Positions 26,833 to 35,244 of a stretch of 64,000 nt of DNA are shown here, in pieces (position 1 is the first letter of the stretch; the number at the start of each line of letters is the position of its first letter). Made by a program: the position numbers and the translations under genes. Origin of the DNA: Clavibacter nebraskensis NCPPB 2581 (GTDB taxonomy: Bacteria > Actinomycetota > Actinomycetes > Actinomycetales > Microbacteriaceae); the NCBI RefSeq assembly GCF_000355695.1, contig NC_020891.1, forward strand, positions 2,976,001-3,040,000, given 5' to 3'. The notes beneath the pieces were generated by a model, which saw nothing but the letters and a program-made list of their open reading frames with translations, was not told the origin of the DNA and searched no databases.

Positions 26833-26873
26833 ACGACGACGGCCGCGCCCCCTCGGGACGCGGCCGTCGTCGT
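26833..26873. terminator. Bidirectional terminator
   Basis: A perfect 15-bp stem (26833-26847 with 26859-26873) around an 11-nt loop lies between the convergent FMN-reductase and alcohol-dehydrogenase genes. It ends 12 nt before the stop codon of the latter. Confidence 0.85.
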
Positions 26874-26885
26874 TCGAGCCGGAGG

Positions 26886-28061
26886 CTACGGCTTGAGCAC
26901 CACCTTGATGCAGCCGTCCTCCTTCTTCTGGAAGATCTCGTACATGTGCGCGGCCTCGCTGAGCGGCACGGAGTGCGTGACGAGGTCGAGGACGCCGAGC
27001 GGGTCGGACGGGTCCTCGACGAGGGGCAGCAGGTCCTGGATCCAGTGCTGGACGTTGCACTGGCCCATGCGGATCGCGATCTGCTTGTCGAAGAGCGACT
27101 TCATGGGCAGCGGGTCGGCCTCGCCGCCGTAGACGCCGGAGATGGAGACGGTGCCGCCGCGGCGGACCGCGTCGAACGCCGTGTGTAGGGCCGCGAGGCG
27201 GTCGACGCTCGCGACGTCCATGACCTTCTTCGCGATGCCGTCGGGCAGCAGGCCCGCGGCCTTCTGCGCGAACGAGGCGGCGGGGCTGCCGTGCGCCTCC
27301 ATGCCGACGGCCTCGACCATGGCGTCCGGCCCGCGGCCGTCGACCATCTCGCGCAGCTTGTCGGCGACGTCGTCGGTGAGGTCGAGGGTCTCGATGCCGT
27401 GGCGCTCGGCCATCGCGCGGCGCTCGGGGACCGGGTCCACCGCGATCACGCGGTAGCCGAGGTGCTTGCCGATGCGCGAGGCGAACTGGCCGACCGGGCC
27501 GAGGCCCATGACGCCGAGCGTGCCGCCCTCGGGCACGTTCGCGTACTGCACGCCCTGCCAGGCGGTGGGGAGGATGTCGCTGAGGAAGAGGTAGCGCTCG
27601 TCGGGGAGCTCGCTGTTCACGACGATCGCGTTGACGTCGGCGAGCGGCATGCGGAGGCGCTCGGCCTGGCCGCCGGGGATGGACCCGTACATCTCGCTGA
27701 AGCCGTAGAGCGCGGCGCCGCTGCCCTGCGACTTCACCTGCGTGGTCTCGCACTGCGTGAAGAGGCCCTTGTCGCACATGAAGCAGTCGTGACAGGCGAT
27801 GACGAACGGGACGACGACGCGGTCGCCGACCTTGAGCTTCGTGACGGCGCTGCCGACCTGCTCGACGACGCCCATGTTCTCGTGCCCGAGCACGTCGTCC
27901 TTCTCGAGGAACGGTCCGAAGACCTCGTAGAGGTGGAGGTCGGATCCGCAGATCGCGGTCGACGTGATCCGGATCACCGCGTCGGTGTCCTGCTCGATCA
28001 CGGGGTCGGCGACCTCCTTGACCTCGACGTCGTGGATGCCCTGCCAGGTGAGTGCCTTCAT
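26886..28061 (-). CDS. Zinc-dependent alcohol dehydrogenase (glutathione-independent formaldehyde dehydrogenase-like)
   Basis: This 391-residue medium-chain dehydrogenase has catalytic zinc ligands in ICGSDLHLY and GHENMG, and the structural zinc loop CHDCFMCDKGLFTQC with four Cys. The NAD Rossmann motif GVMGLGPVGQFA is near residue 190. The long spacing after the structural zinc and KEDGCIKVVLKP at the end resemble the formaldehyde-dehydrogenase-like subgroup. GAAGGAGCACC before the ATG is a good ribosome binding site. The true substrate is not determinable. Confidence 0.9.
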   Translation of the reverse strand: MKALTWQGIHDVEVKEVADPVIEQDTDAVIRITSTAICGSDLHLYEVFGPFLEKDDVLGHENMGVVEQVGSAVTKLKVGDRVVVPFVIACHDCFMCDKGLFTQCETTQVKSQGSGAALYGFSEMYGSIPGGQAERLRMPLADVNAIVVNSELPDERYLFLSDILPTAWQGVQYANVPEGGTLGVMGLGPVGQFASRIGKHLGYRVIAVDPVPERRAMAERHGIETLDLTDDVADKLREMVDGRGPDAMVEAVGMEAHGSPAASFAQKAAGLLPDGIAKKVMDVASVDRLAALHTAFDAVRRGGTVSISGVYGGEADPLPMKSLFDKQIAIRMGQCNVQHWIQDLLPLVEDPSDPLGVLDLVTHSVPLSEAAHMYEIFQKKEDGCIKVVLKP

Positions 28062-28439
28062 GGTGCTCCTTCGTTCTCGGGCGCGGATCCTCGTGGGACG
28101 CGCGCTCGTCCAGCCAACGCCCTCGCGGGCTGTCCGCCAAGCGAAGGTCAGGCCGCGTCCAGGGAGCGGGGATATCCGGGCGCGGCGATCCGGAAGCTGC
28201 GAGCGCGGGGACGTGGGCCGCGCAGACGATCCGCCCCGGGGAGTCGGTCGTCCACGACACGACCGGACCGGGGCGGATCTGAAGGCCGGTGATGACGGTC
28301 CGGACTGCATAGGAGGACTCTCGACAACCCTCAAGCGCCCGAGCCCGCGTCGGCCTCGTGCGCACAGTGTGCTCCCCAGTCGGGGAAATGCACCAGTCCC
28401 CCGTCGTGACTCCCGGCGGACGCGCGGGAACGACGCGCC
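28062..28439. other. 378-nt intergenic region without a supported gene
   Basis: I see no convincing coding frame. The region holds the adh ribosome binding site at its left end and a prominent hairpin at 28228-28279. Open frames crossing it have no homologous look. Confidence 0.6.
28228..28279. terminator. Long GC-rich hairpin, possible terminator or structured RNA
   Basis: An outer perfect 12-bp stem (28228-28239 with 28268-28279) encloses an inner 6-bp stem GGTCGT/ACGACC. It sits 160 nt downstream of the 108-residue gene and about 170 nt upstream of adh, so it may end the former. A regulatory leader for adh is an alternative. Confidence 0.5.
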
Positions 28440-28766
28440 TCAGACCTCCCAGCCGTGGGCGCGTTGCACCTCGCGGAGCGCCTCGGCGGCCTCGTGCTCG
28501 CCGTAGGGGAGGAGGTCCCAGCGGATGCCGGTGGCGGAGATCCAGCCGAGCTCGGCGAGCGCGACCGCGAGGTCCTCGATGTAAGGGGCGACGGCCTCGT
28601 CGGCGCCGCGGATGGCGTCGCCCGTGATGGACCAGCCGAAGTAGCCGGCCACGAAGCGCGCCTGCTCGGTCGGGCTGCGCCCGGGACCCGTGCGGCGCTC
28701 GGGGAGGGACTCGCTCGCGGAGGACTGGACCAGGTCACCCATGTCGTCGGTGCCCGTGTCATGCAT
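28440..28766 (-). CDS. Hypothetical 108-residue acidic protein
   Basis: It is rich in Asp, Glu, Ala and aromatic residues, beginning MHDTGTDDMGDLVQSSAS and containing EQARFVAGYFGWSI and VAPYIEDLAVALAELGWI. No transmembrane segment, signal or known domain is visible. GGAGAGGGACGCG before the ATG at 28766 gives a plausible ribosome binding site. Codon use and GC match the genome, which supports a real gene, but function is unknown. Confidence 0.6.
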   Translation of the reverse strand: MHDTGTDDMGDLVQSSASESLPERRTGPGRSPTEQARFVAGYFGWSITGDAIRGADEAVAPYIEDLAVALAELGWISATGIRWDLLPYGEHEAAEALREVQRAHGWEV

Positions 28767-28852
28767 CGCGTCCCTCTCCTGGATCACGCCCCCGCGCGAC
28801 CCGCCCCCACGATGCCAGCCGCGCGGACGCCGCCCCAATGGGACCGTGGGGG

Positions 28853-28882
28853 TTGACACACGCGATCGACCCCGCCTATGGG
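28853..28882 (+). promoter_or_regulatory. Sigma70-like promoter pointing antisense to the next gene
   Basis: TTGACA (28853-28858) and TATGGG (28877-28882) are separated by 18 nt on the plus strand. The only gene immediately downstream, at 28908-29231, is on the minus strand. It would therefore direct transcription antisense to that gene. The -10 lacks the usual final T, so this is weak. Confidence 0.35.
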
Positions 28883-28907
28883 CAGGGTGATGCGGATGCG
28901 GTGAGGG

Positions 28908-29231
28908 TCAGCGCGTGTCGTCGCGCGGCTCGTCCTCCGTGGGCTCCCGCATGATGAGCAGGCCGCCGGGGCTGTTGGCCGTGGTCATGAGCGCATCCAC
29001 CCACTTGCGGTTGATAGGCGGCACGCGGCTGCCGTGGTACTTGAACACCAGCGGCAGCGAGTTGTGCATCCAGATGGTCGTGCGCCCGTCGCCCACCTCC
29101 ACGTCGTCGCGCCAGGAGAAGTAGAAGTTCTCCCCGCGGCGCAGCTTCGCGCCGATGACGAGCTGCAGGTGCGCGAGCAGGCGGTCGTCGAACTCCGCCG
29201 TCAGCGTCGAGTCGTACTTGAACGTGCCCAT
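28908..29231 (-). CDS. Small conserved Microbacteriaceae protein (107 residues)
   Basis: It begins MGTFKYDSTLTAEFDDRLLAH, then LQLVIGAKLRRGENFYFSW, GDGRTTIWMHNSLPLVFKYH and WVDALMTTANSPGGL. I know this pattern from a small family in Microbacteriaceae that some databases label ATP-dependent DNA ligase. No ligase motif (KxDG) exists here and the length is far too short, so I reject that name. There is no signal or membrane helix. The ATG at 29231 lacks an obvious ribosome binding site. Confidence 0.75.
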   Translation of the reverse strand: MGTFKYDSTLTAEFDDRLLAHLQLVIGAKLRRGENFYFSWRDDVEVGDGRTTIWMHNSLPLVFKYHGSRVPPINRKWVDALMTTANSPGGLLIMREPTEDEPRDDTR

Positions 29232-29557
29232 GATCGATCCCGTGTCCCCCTCCCCGCGTGAGCTCTCGGGCCCCGCGCCGACGGAGAGGGGGCCTGAGAG
29301 CGGCGCTGAGCTTCGGCCGTGCCCACCCACTATGCCAGCGTTGCCGCTCGGGATCGCGTCGTCCGGAAGGCAGGTCCGCATGTGGTAATGGGCCACGGCT
29401 GGGGAGGGGGCGGCGACGAGCGCGGATCCGGCGCCCCCGACGCGCCCGAGGCGACCCGCCGCCGTCTGTCAAGGGGGTAGGCGCTCCCCTGGGCCCGGCG
29501 AACGGTGGACGCAGATCCGCGATCGCTCCGGACCGCGACGACGACGAAAGGGCCTCG
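29232..29557. other. 326-nt divergent intergenic region
   Basis: It separates the 107-residue gene (minus) from Mn catalase (plus) and must hold both promoters. I see no convincing coding frame. GGGGGTAGG near 29475 could be part of a stress-sigma -10, but I cannot establish it. GAAAGGGCCTCG just before 29558 is the catalase ribosome binding site. Confidence 0.5.
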
Positions 29558-30442
29558 ATGTTCTTCCACAAGCAGGAGCTCCAGCACAGCGCCACCCCCG
29601 ACAAGCCCGATCCCATCTACGCCCGTCACCTCCAGGAGGTGCTCGGCGGCCAGTACGGCGAGATCTCCGTCGCCATGCAGTACGGCTTCCAGTCCTGGAA
29701 CTCGAAGCTCCCCGGCAAGTACCGCGACATGCTTTACGGCATCGGCGCGGAGGAGTTCGGCCACGTCGAGATGCTCGCCATCATGATCGCGAAGCTGCTC
29801 GAGACCGCGCCCGTCGAGGCGACCGAGGACGCGATGAAGGACCCGACCCTCGCGGCCGTCATCGGCGGCGGCGACATCCAGCACGCCATCGTCGCGGGCG
29901 CCGGCGCGCGCCCCGTCGACAGCAACGGGAACCCGTGGCAGGGATCCTTCATCACGGCGAGCGGCAACCTCCTCGCCGACTTCCACGCCAACGCGAACGC
30001 CGAGATGCAGGGCCGTCTCCAGGTCGCCCGGCTCTACCACATGACCGACGACCACGGCGTGAAGGACCTCCTGTCCTTCCTACTCGCGCGCGACACCATG
30101 CACCAGAACCAGTGGGTCGCCGCGATCGCCGAGCTGCAGGCCGAGGGCACCGAGAACCTGCCCGTTCCGAGCGACTTCCCCGTCGAGCTCGAGGACCGGG
30201 ACGTCTCGTACCAGTACCTCAACTTCTCGGACGGGCCCGCCGCGGCCGAGGGCTCGTGGGCGTCCGGCCCCGCGCCCGACGGCAAGGGCACGTTCACGTA
30301 CCACGACGGCCCGACCTCCTCGGTGCCGATGCCGCCGCCGCCCGTCGGCAACCCGCTCCTCCACGGCACCATCCCGCCGAAGGAGCCGGGCATGCTGAAG
30401 AAGGCGGCGAGCGCCGTGAAGGACGCCGTCACGCCCGAGTGA
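29558..30442 (+). CDS. Manganese catalase
   Basis: This 294-residue four-helix-bundle enzyme dismutates hydrogen peroxide at a dimanganese centre. Helix motifs supply the metal ligands: GGQYGEISVAMQYGFQS, AEEFGHVEMLA, DFHANANAEMQGRLQVARLY, and DDHGVKDLLSFLLARDTMHQ with its following NQW. The C-terminal Pro/Lys-rich extension is of the usual type for bacterial Mn catalases. It is heme-independent and probably cytosolic. It stands alone, divergent from the 107-residue protein gene. Confidence 0.94.
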   Translation: MFFHKQELQHSATPDKPDPIYARHLQEVLGGQYGEISVAMQYGFQSWNSKLPGKYRDMLYGIGAEEFGHVEMLAIMIAKLLETAPVEATEDAMKDPTLAAVIGGGDIQHAIVAGAGARPVDSNGNPWQGSFITASGNLLADFHANANAEMQGRLQVARLYHMTDDHGVKDLLSFLLARDTMHQNQWVAAIAELQAEGTENLPVPSDFPVELEDRDVSYQYLNFSDGPAAAEGSWASGPAPDGKGTFTYHDGPTSSVPMPPPPVGNPLLHGTIPPKEPGMLKKAASAVKDAVTPE

Positions 30443-30580
30443 CCCGCCGCGCACAGCGCGGGCGGCACGCCACTCGGTGGGCCGCCCGCGCCGCGCGCTC
30501 GTCCCGTCGCCGGGCTGGGTACCGGCCGTGCGGATCCGGCCGGCCCGGTCGCCGCGCGCCGACGGTCGTAGGGTCGGGAC

Positions 30581-30784
30581 ATGACTGATTCCACGTACAC
30601 CGCACAGCTGGTCGGCCCCGATGGCACGGAGGAGACCGAGGTCGAGCTCCTCAACGGCGAGCCCGTGAAGAGCTTCGTCCGCGCCACCTCGCTCAGCGAG
30701 GAGGAGGTCGTGTGGGAGCTCGACTCCGACGCGGACGGCTACGTCTACCGGCCGGCGGGCATCCCGGGCGCCGACTACTCCTGA
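30581..30784 (+). CDS. Small hypothetical acidic protein (67 residues)
   Basis: It begins MTDSTYTAQLVGPDGTEETE and contains ELLNGEPVKSFVRATSLSEE. It is acidic, with mixed beta-like strands and no membrane segment. The ATG has TAGGGT exactly 6 nt upstream and no ribosome binding site, a leaderless-type start that argues for a real gene. No family recognised. Confidence 0.65.
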   Translation: MTDSTYTAQLVGPDGTEETEVELLNGEPVKSFVRATSLSEEEVVWELDSDADGYVYRPAGIPGADYS

Positions 30785-30806
30785 TCCGCGGAGCCGTCGC
30801 GCTCCG

Positions 30807-31025
30807 CTAGCTCCACACGATCGGCAGGCAGCAGAGGACGCTGACCGCGAGCGCACCGGAGGACGCGAGCGTCCACGGCAGGGCGGGCTGGGCGAAGAGC
30901 CTCGCCCGGCCCCAGCCGTGCTCGCGGGCTCCCTTGATCGCGCCGATCACCTGCAGCACCATCCCGACGGCGAGGGCCCCGAGGGCCACGGACACGAGCG
31001 CGGTGGTCGTGCCGTCGGAGATCAC
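30807..31025 (-). CDS. Small membrane protein (72 residues)
   Basis: Two hydrophobic helices (about residues 8-30 and 46-71) are separated by a basic loop KGAREHGWGRAR. The GTG at 31025 lies exactly 6 nt after TAGCGT, so it is probably leaderless. It faces the preceding acidic small gene tail to tail. Function is unknown. Confidence 0.6.
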   Translation of the reverse strand: MISDGTTTALVSVALGALAVGMVLQVIGAIKGAREHGWGRARLFAQPALPWTLASSGALAVSVLCCLPIVWS

Positions 31026-31132
31026 GCATAGACGCTACCGGCGTGGATCCTCAGCGGCTGCCCCTCGTCCGGCCGGGCCGATCCGGACCCCCGCCGTAGG
31101 ATCGAGGTCCCGCACGACGTGAGGATCCCCGC

Positions 31133-31855
31133 ATGAGCACCAGCCCGTCCACGCCCGCGACCGACACGGCCGCGATCGCCCGCATCATCGACCACACGCT
31201 CCTGAAGCCCGAGGCCACGCGCGACGAGGTCGCCGCGCTCGTCGCCGAGGCCGTGGAGCTCGGCACGTACTCGGTGTGCGTCTCGCCCTCGATGCTCCCG
31301 CTGGAGCTGCCCGCGGGATCCGACCTCAAGGTCGCCGTCGTCTGCGGCTTCCCGAGCGGCAAGCACCACAGCGAGGTCAAGGCCGCCGAGGCCGCGCTCT
31401 CGATCTGCCAGGGCGCCGACGAGGTCGACATGGTGATCGACGTGGGCGCCGCCCGCGAGGGCCGCTTCGCCGACGTCGAGGCCGACATCCGCGCCGTGCG
31501 CGAGGCCGTGCCCGCCCCGGCCGCGCTCAAGGTGATCATCGAGTCCGCCGCGCTCGACGACGATCAGATCGTCGCCGTCTGCCAGGCGGCCGTCGCCGCC
31601 GGCGCCGACTTCGTGAAGACCTCCACGGGCTTCCACCCGACCGGCGGGGCCACCGTCCACGCGGTCGAGCTGATGAGCCGCACGGTCGACGGGAAGGCCG
31701 GCGTCAAGGCGTCCGGCGGCATCCGCACGTACGAGACCGCCGTGCAGATGATCAAGGCGGGGGCCACACGCCTCGGCGTCTCGGGCAGCGCGGTCGTGCT
31801 CGCCGGCCCCGTGCAGACGCCGGAGAACGGCGCGCTCGGATCGAGCGGCTACTGA
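31133..31855 (+). CDS. deoC: Deoxyribose-phosphate aldolase
   Basis: This 240-residue TIM-barrel aldolase cleaves 2-deoxyribose 5-phosphate to glyceraldehyde 3-phosphate and acetaldehyde. The Schiff-base Lys lies in [10 protein letters not shown] and the second active-site Lys in [22 protein letters not shown] near the N-terminus is conserved. TGAGGATCCCCGC lies before the ATG, and an upstream TAGGAT may be its -10. The stop shares one base with the M18 aminopeptidase start (TGATG), so the two are coupled. Confidence 0.94.
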   Translation: MSTSPSTPATDTAAIARIIDHTLLKPEATRDEVAALVAEAVELGTYSVCVSPSMLPLELPAGSDLKVAVVCGFPSGKHHSEVKAAEAALSICQGADEVDMVIDVGAAREGRFADVEADIRAVREAVPAPAALKVIIESAALDDDQIVAVCQAAVAAGADFVKTSTGFHPTGGATVHAVELMSRTVDGKAGVKASGGIRTYETAVQMIKAGATRLGVSGSAVVLAGPVQTPENGALGSSGY

Positions 31856-33150
31856 TGCCCGCGGACCGCCGCGCGCACCTCGCCGACCTCGGCCGGTTCA
31901 TCCAGGCCTCCCCCTCCTCGTTCCACGCCGCGGAGGAGGGCGCCCGCCAGCTCGAGGCCGCGGGCTTCGCGCGCCTCGACGAGCGCGACGCCTGGCCCAC
32001 CGACGCCGGCCGCCGGTTCATCGTGCGCGACGGCGCGCTCCTCGCGTGGATCCAGTCCGCCGGCGCGCACGCGACCACGCCCTTCCGCGTGCTCGGTACC
32101 CACACCGACTCCCCCGGCTTCACGCTCAAGCCGAAGCCCACGATCGGATCCGACGGCTGGGTGCAGGCCGGCGTCGAGGTCTACGGCGGCCCGCTCCTCA
32201 ACTCCTGGCTCGACCGCGACCTCGAGCTCGCCGGCCGCCTCGTCACGCGCGACGGCCGCCGCCACCTCGTCCGCACCGGCCCGCTGCTGCGCTTCCCGCA
32301 GCTGGCCGTGCACCTCGACCGCGGCGTCAACACCGACGGCCTGCGACTGGATCCGCAGCGCTACATGAGCCCGATCCTCGGCACGGGCTCCCCCGCCGAC
32401 GCCGACGTGCTCGGCCACCTGGCCGGCCTCGCCGGAGTGGCGGCCGACGACGTGCTCGGCTACGACGTGGGCGTCGCGGACACGCAGGCGCCCGGATCCC
32501 TCGGCTTCGACGGGGAGCTCTTCGCCGCCGGCCGCATGGACAACCTCAGCTCCGTGCACGCGGGCCTCGCGGCGCTCCTCGAGCTCGCGGCCACCGCGGA
32601 CGACGACCCGGAGGCGCCCATCGCGGTGCTCGCCGCCTTCGACCACGAGGAGGTCGGATCCGCGACCGCGTCGGGCGCCGCCGGCCCGATCCTCGAGGAC
32701 GTCCTCGGCCGCATCTCCGCCGGGCTCGGCGCCTCCTCGGAGGAGCGCCGCCGCGCGTTCGCCTCCTCCTGGTGCCTCTCCGCGGACGCCGGCCACGCCG
32801 TGCACCCCAACTACCCGGACCGCCACGACCCGGCGAACCGGCCGGTGCCGAACGGCGGCCCGCTGCTGAAGATCAACGCGAACCAGCGCTACGCGACCGA
32901 CGGCGTCGGCGCCCGCGAGTGGGCGCTGGCCTGCGAGCGCGCCGGCGTGCCGTTCCAGGAGTTCGTGTCCAGCAACGCGGTGCCGTGCGGGTCGACCATC
33001 GGCCCCATCACGGCCACGCGCCTCGGGATCCGCACGGTCGACGTCGGCATCCCGCTGCTCTCGATGCACTCGGCCCGCGAGCTGTGCGGCGCCGACGACC
33101 CGGGGCACCTCGCCGCCGCGGCCGCCGCGTTCCTGCGGCCGGCCGCCTGA
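31855..33150 (+). CDS. M18 family aminopeptidase
   Basis: This 431-residue zinc metallopeptidase has the family features GTHTDSPGFTLK, FDHEEVGSATASGA, DAGHAVHPNYPDRHDP and a C-terminal MHSARELCG. These contain the dizinc ligands (His, Asp, Glu, His). Length is close to the family norm. It probably trims N-terminal acidic or hydrophobic residues from cytosolic peptides. It is translationally coupled to deoC, though the metabolic link is not obvious. Confidence 0.93.
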   Translation: MPADRRAHLADLGRFIQASPSSFHAAEEGARQLEAAGFARLDERDAWPTDAGRRFIVRDGALLAWIQSAGAHATTPFRVLGTHTDSPGFTLKPKPTIGSDGWVQAGVEVYGGPLLNSWLDRDLELAGRLVTRDGRRHLVRTGPLLRFPQLAVHLDRGVNTDGLRLDPQRYMSPILGTGSPADADVLGHLAGLAGVAADDVLGYDVGVADTQAPGSLGFDGELFAAGRMDNLSSVHAGLAALLELAATADDDPEAPIAVLAAFDHEEVGSATASGAAGPILEDVLGRISAGLGASSEERRRAFASSWCLSADAGHAVHPNYPDRHDPANRPVPNGGPLLKINANQRYATDGVGAREWALACERAGVPFQEFVSSNAVPCGSTIGPITATRLGIRTVDVGIPLLSMHSARELCGADDPGHLAAAAAAFLRPAA

Positions 33151-33185
33151 GGCCGGACCGGCGCACCGCGCGACACGACACGACA

Positions 33186-33218
33186 CGAGGGCCCGACGCG
33201 ATCCGCGCCGGGCCCTCG
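33186..33218. terminator. Hairpin terminator after the M18 gene
   Basis: An inverted repeat with about 14 paired bases and one internal mismatch (CGAGGGCCCG...CGGGCCCTCG) lies between convergent genes and ends 16 nt before the DUF305 gene's stop. Confidence 0.75.
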
Positions 33219-33233
33219 CTCGTGCACCGGGGA

Positions 33234-33947
33234 TCAGCTCCCGTACGACTCCAGCAGCGCGCGCATCTTCGTGAGCTGGTCGCCCTGCGATGCCGCCATG
33301 GCGCCCGCGAGGTCGAGCGCCTCGGTCGAGGTGCCGAGCTGCGCTTCGCCGTCGGCCAGCGCGATCGCGGCCTGGTGCCGGGCGATCATTCCCTGCAGGA
33401 ACAGCCGGGCGGCATCCGCGCCGGTCGCCTGCTTGAGCACCTGCAGCTCGGAGTCGAACGCGGCGTCGCTCATGGCCTCGATGTCGGCCTCGGACGCGGC
33501 GTCGCTCGCGGTGCCGCCGGCGCTGCCGTCCTCGGATCCGCTGCTGGCCGACACGCCGCCGGCCTCGTCGCGGTCCTCGGTGCCGGTGGCGCCGGATCCG
33601 CCCTCCTCGCCCGACCACTCCTCGGCGAGCTCCGCGAGCGTGCGCGCCTGCGGGCCCTGCTCGTCGCGGATCTGCACGGCCAGCTCCTCCGCCCCCGGCG
33701 GCAGGTCGCGCACCTGGAGCGCGGCCACGGCGAGCTCGACGGATCCGGCGGCGTGGTCGCCCATCTCCTCGGCGAAGGAGAGGTCGGCCCGGTTCCACCC
33801 CTGCGACTCCGTCTCGGAGGGGGCGGCCGCGTCGGCGCTGGAGCTGGCGGCGTCCTCGGGGGTGCGCGGCGGGGTCGAGCAGCCGGCGAGCGCGGCGGCG
33901 AGGGCGATGGCGGTCGTGGCCGCGGCGAGGCGGTGGCGGTATCCCAT
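33234..33947 (-). CDS. DUF305-family lipoprotein
   Basis: This 237-residue exported protein starts MGYRHRLAAATTAIALAAAL with a lipobox LAGC at about residues 20-23. It should be anchored to the outer face of the membrane. The DUF305 repeat pattern appears as NRADLSFAEEMGDHAAG and FLQGMIARHQAAIALA. The first half carries one His where many members have two adjacent His. A low-complexity Ser/Gly/Glu/Asp insertion of about 45 residues lies between the repeats. GGAGGATCGTCGC precedes the ATG. Function is unknown; metal binding has been proposed for the family. Confidence 0.8.
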   Translation of the reverse strand: MGYRHRLAAATTAIALAAALAGCSTPPRTPEDAASSSADAAAPSETESQGWNRADLSFAEEMGDHAAGSVELAVAALQVRDLPPGAEELAVQIRDEQGPQARTLAELAEEWSGEEGGSGATGTEDRDEAGGVSASSGSEDGSAGGTASDAASEADIEAMSDAAFDSELQVLKQATGADAARLFLQGMIARHQAAIALADGEAQLGTSTEALDLAGAMAASQGDQLTKMRALLESYGS

Positions 33948-34002
33948 GCGACGATCCTCCTCCACGGCGCGGCGCGCGCGGGCCCGACGATAGGTTCTCC
34001 CC

Positions 34003-34653
34003 ATGCCCGAGATCGTCGACCTGCCGCACCCCGGCGTCACGCTCGAGTTCGGCGGACCCGGCCGCCCCGTGGTCGTGCTCGTCCACGACGACCACGGCCG
34101 CCTCCCCTGGCTCGACCAGTACGCGCTCGCGCTCGCCCGCGCGGGCTTCCACGTGCTCGTCCCCGACCTCTACGACGGCCGTGCCACCCTCGACGACGGC
34201 CTCGCGGCGGGGCTCGCCGCCGAGCTCGACGTGGGGTACGCCCTCGGCACGATCCGCGACGGCATCGACTCGGCGCGGGTCCGCGGATCCCGGCGCGTGG
34301 GCCTCGTCGGCTTCGCGCCCGGCGGCTGGCTCGCGCTCCTCGAGGCGCAGGACGGTGGGGCCGACGCGGTCGTCGCCCACTGCGCGAGCCTCGGCCCCCA
34401 GGAGCACGGCGTCATCCCGTGCCCGGTGCTCCTCCACCTCGCCGAGCACGACGAGTGGATCGACGACCAGCGGCCCGAGGCCTTCATCGGCCGGCTCCGC
34501 GAGCACGGCACCCCGGTCACCGCGCACACCTACCCGGGCACGACCCCCGTGTTCCCGAACGCGAGCCTCCGCGACCGCTTCGATCCCGACGCGGCGGCCC
34601 TCGCCTACCGCCGTACTGAGACGTTCCTCGTCGAACATCTCGGAGACCAGTGA
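34003..34653 (+). CDS. Dienelactone hydrolase-like protein, catalytic residues missing
   Basis: This 216-residue alpha/beta-hydrolase fold matches dienelactone hydrolase: VVVLVHDDHG, DLYDGRATLDDG, a nucleophile-elbow strand and AEHDEWID. At the elbow it reads GFAPGG where DLH has GFCxGG (or Ser), so the nucleophile is Ala. The histidine segment reads YPGTTPVFPN where DLH has YPG-x-x-H-x-F, so His is Pro. The third acid (Asp) seems present. It may therefore be a non-enzymatic paralogue or use other residues. The start has TAGGTT 6 nt upstream (leaderless type). Confidence 0.75.
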   Translation: MPEIVDLPHPGVTLEFGGPGRPVVVLVHDDHGRLPWLDQYALALARAGFHVLVPDLYDGRATLDDGLAAGLAAELDVGYALGTIRDGIDSARVRGSRRVGLVGFAPGGWLALLEAQDGGADAVVAHCASLGPQEHGVIPCPVLLHLAEHDEWIDDQRPEAFIGRLREHGTPVTAHTYPGTTPVFPNASLRDRFDPDAAALAYRRTETFLVEHLGDQ

Positions 34654-34753
34654 CCGATCAGTGCGGCTTAGGCACCAATCCGGTCGATTAGGCGGTACGA
34701 ATGTAGGGAGCCTGGGAGATCCCCGGCTCTTCCCTACCAGTGGAGGCACCATC

Positions 34754-35173
34754 ATGAGCTCGTCCCCGAACCGCCTGCTCGGCACCGTCTTCGGCGCCGT
34801 CTACGTCCTCGTCGGCCTTCTCGGCTTCCTGTTCCCGCCGCAGAGCGGGGGCTTCTTCTCCTCCGACGGCGGCCTGCTGCTCGGGATCTTCATGGTGAAC
34901 CCGTTCCACAACGTGGCGCACCTCCTCATCGGCGCGGCCCTCCTCATCGGCGGCCTCTCCAGCGTCGCGTCGGCCAAGGCCGTGAACTCCACCATCGGAT
35001 TCGCGTACCTCGCCCTCGGCATCGTCGGCTTCTTCCTCGTGAACACCGACTTCAACATCCTCGCGCTCAACACCGCGGACCACTTCCTGCACGTCGGCAG
35101 CGCCGTCGTGCTGCTGATCGTGGGCCTCGGCGCCGAGAAGGGCGTCCGCAACCGCGCCGCCCGCGCCGCCTAG
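34754..35173 (+). CDS. DUF4383 membrane protein
   Basis: This 139-residue protein has four transmembrane helices, with MVNPFHNVAHLLIGAALL (the family's N-x-x-H-x-x-H-like core) and NTADHFLHVGSAVVLL near the C-terminus, as in DUF4383. GGAGGCACCATC precedes the ATG. The function is unknown. It precedes a second membrane protein on the same strand, 71 nt apart, with a tandem AGCACGAC-rich spacer. Confidence 0.8.
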   Translation: MSSSPNRLLGTVFGAVYVLVGLLGFLFPPQSGGFFSSDGGLLLGIFMVNPFHNVAHLLIGAALLIGGLSSVASAKAVNSTIGFAYLALGIVGFFLVNTDFNILALNTADHFLHVGSAVVLLIVGLGAEKGVRNRAARAA

Positions 35174-35244
35174 GCAGCACGACAGCACGACAGCACGCAG
35201 CACCGCACCACCCGCGGCGCCCGGGACGACGAAGGGACCAGCAC

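Noticed and set aside
28908-29231. ATP-dependent DNA ligase, a database label for this family
   Set aside because: The protein has 107 residues and no KxDG nucleotidyltransferase motif.
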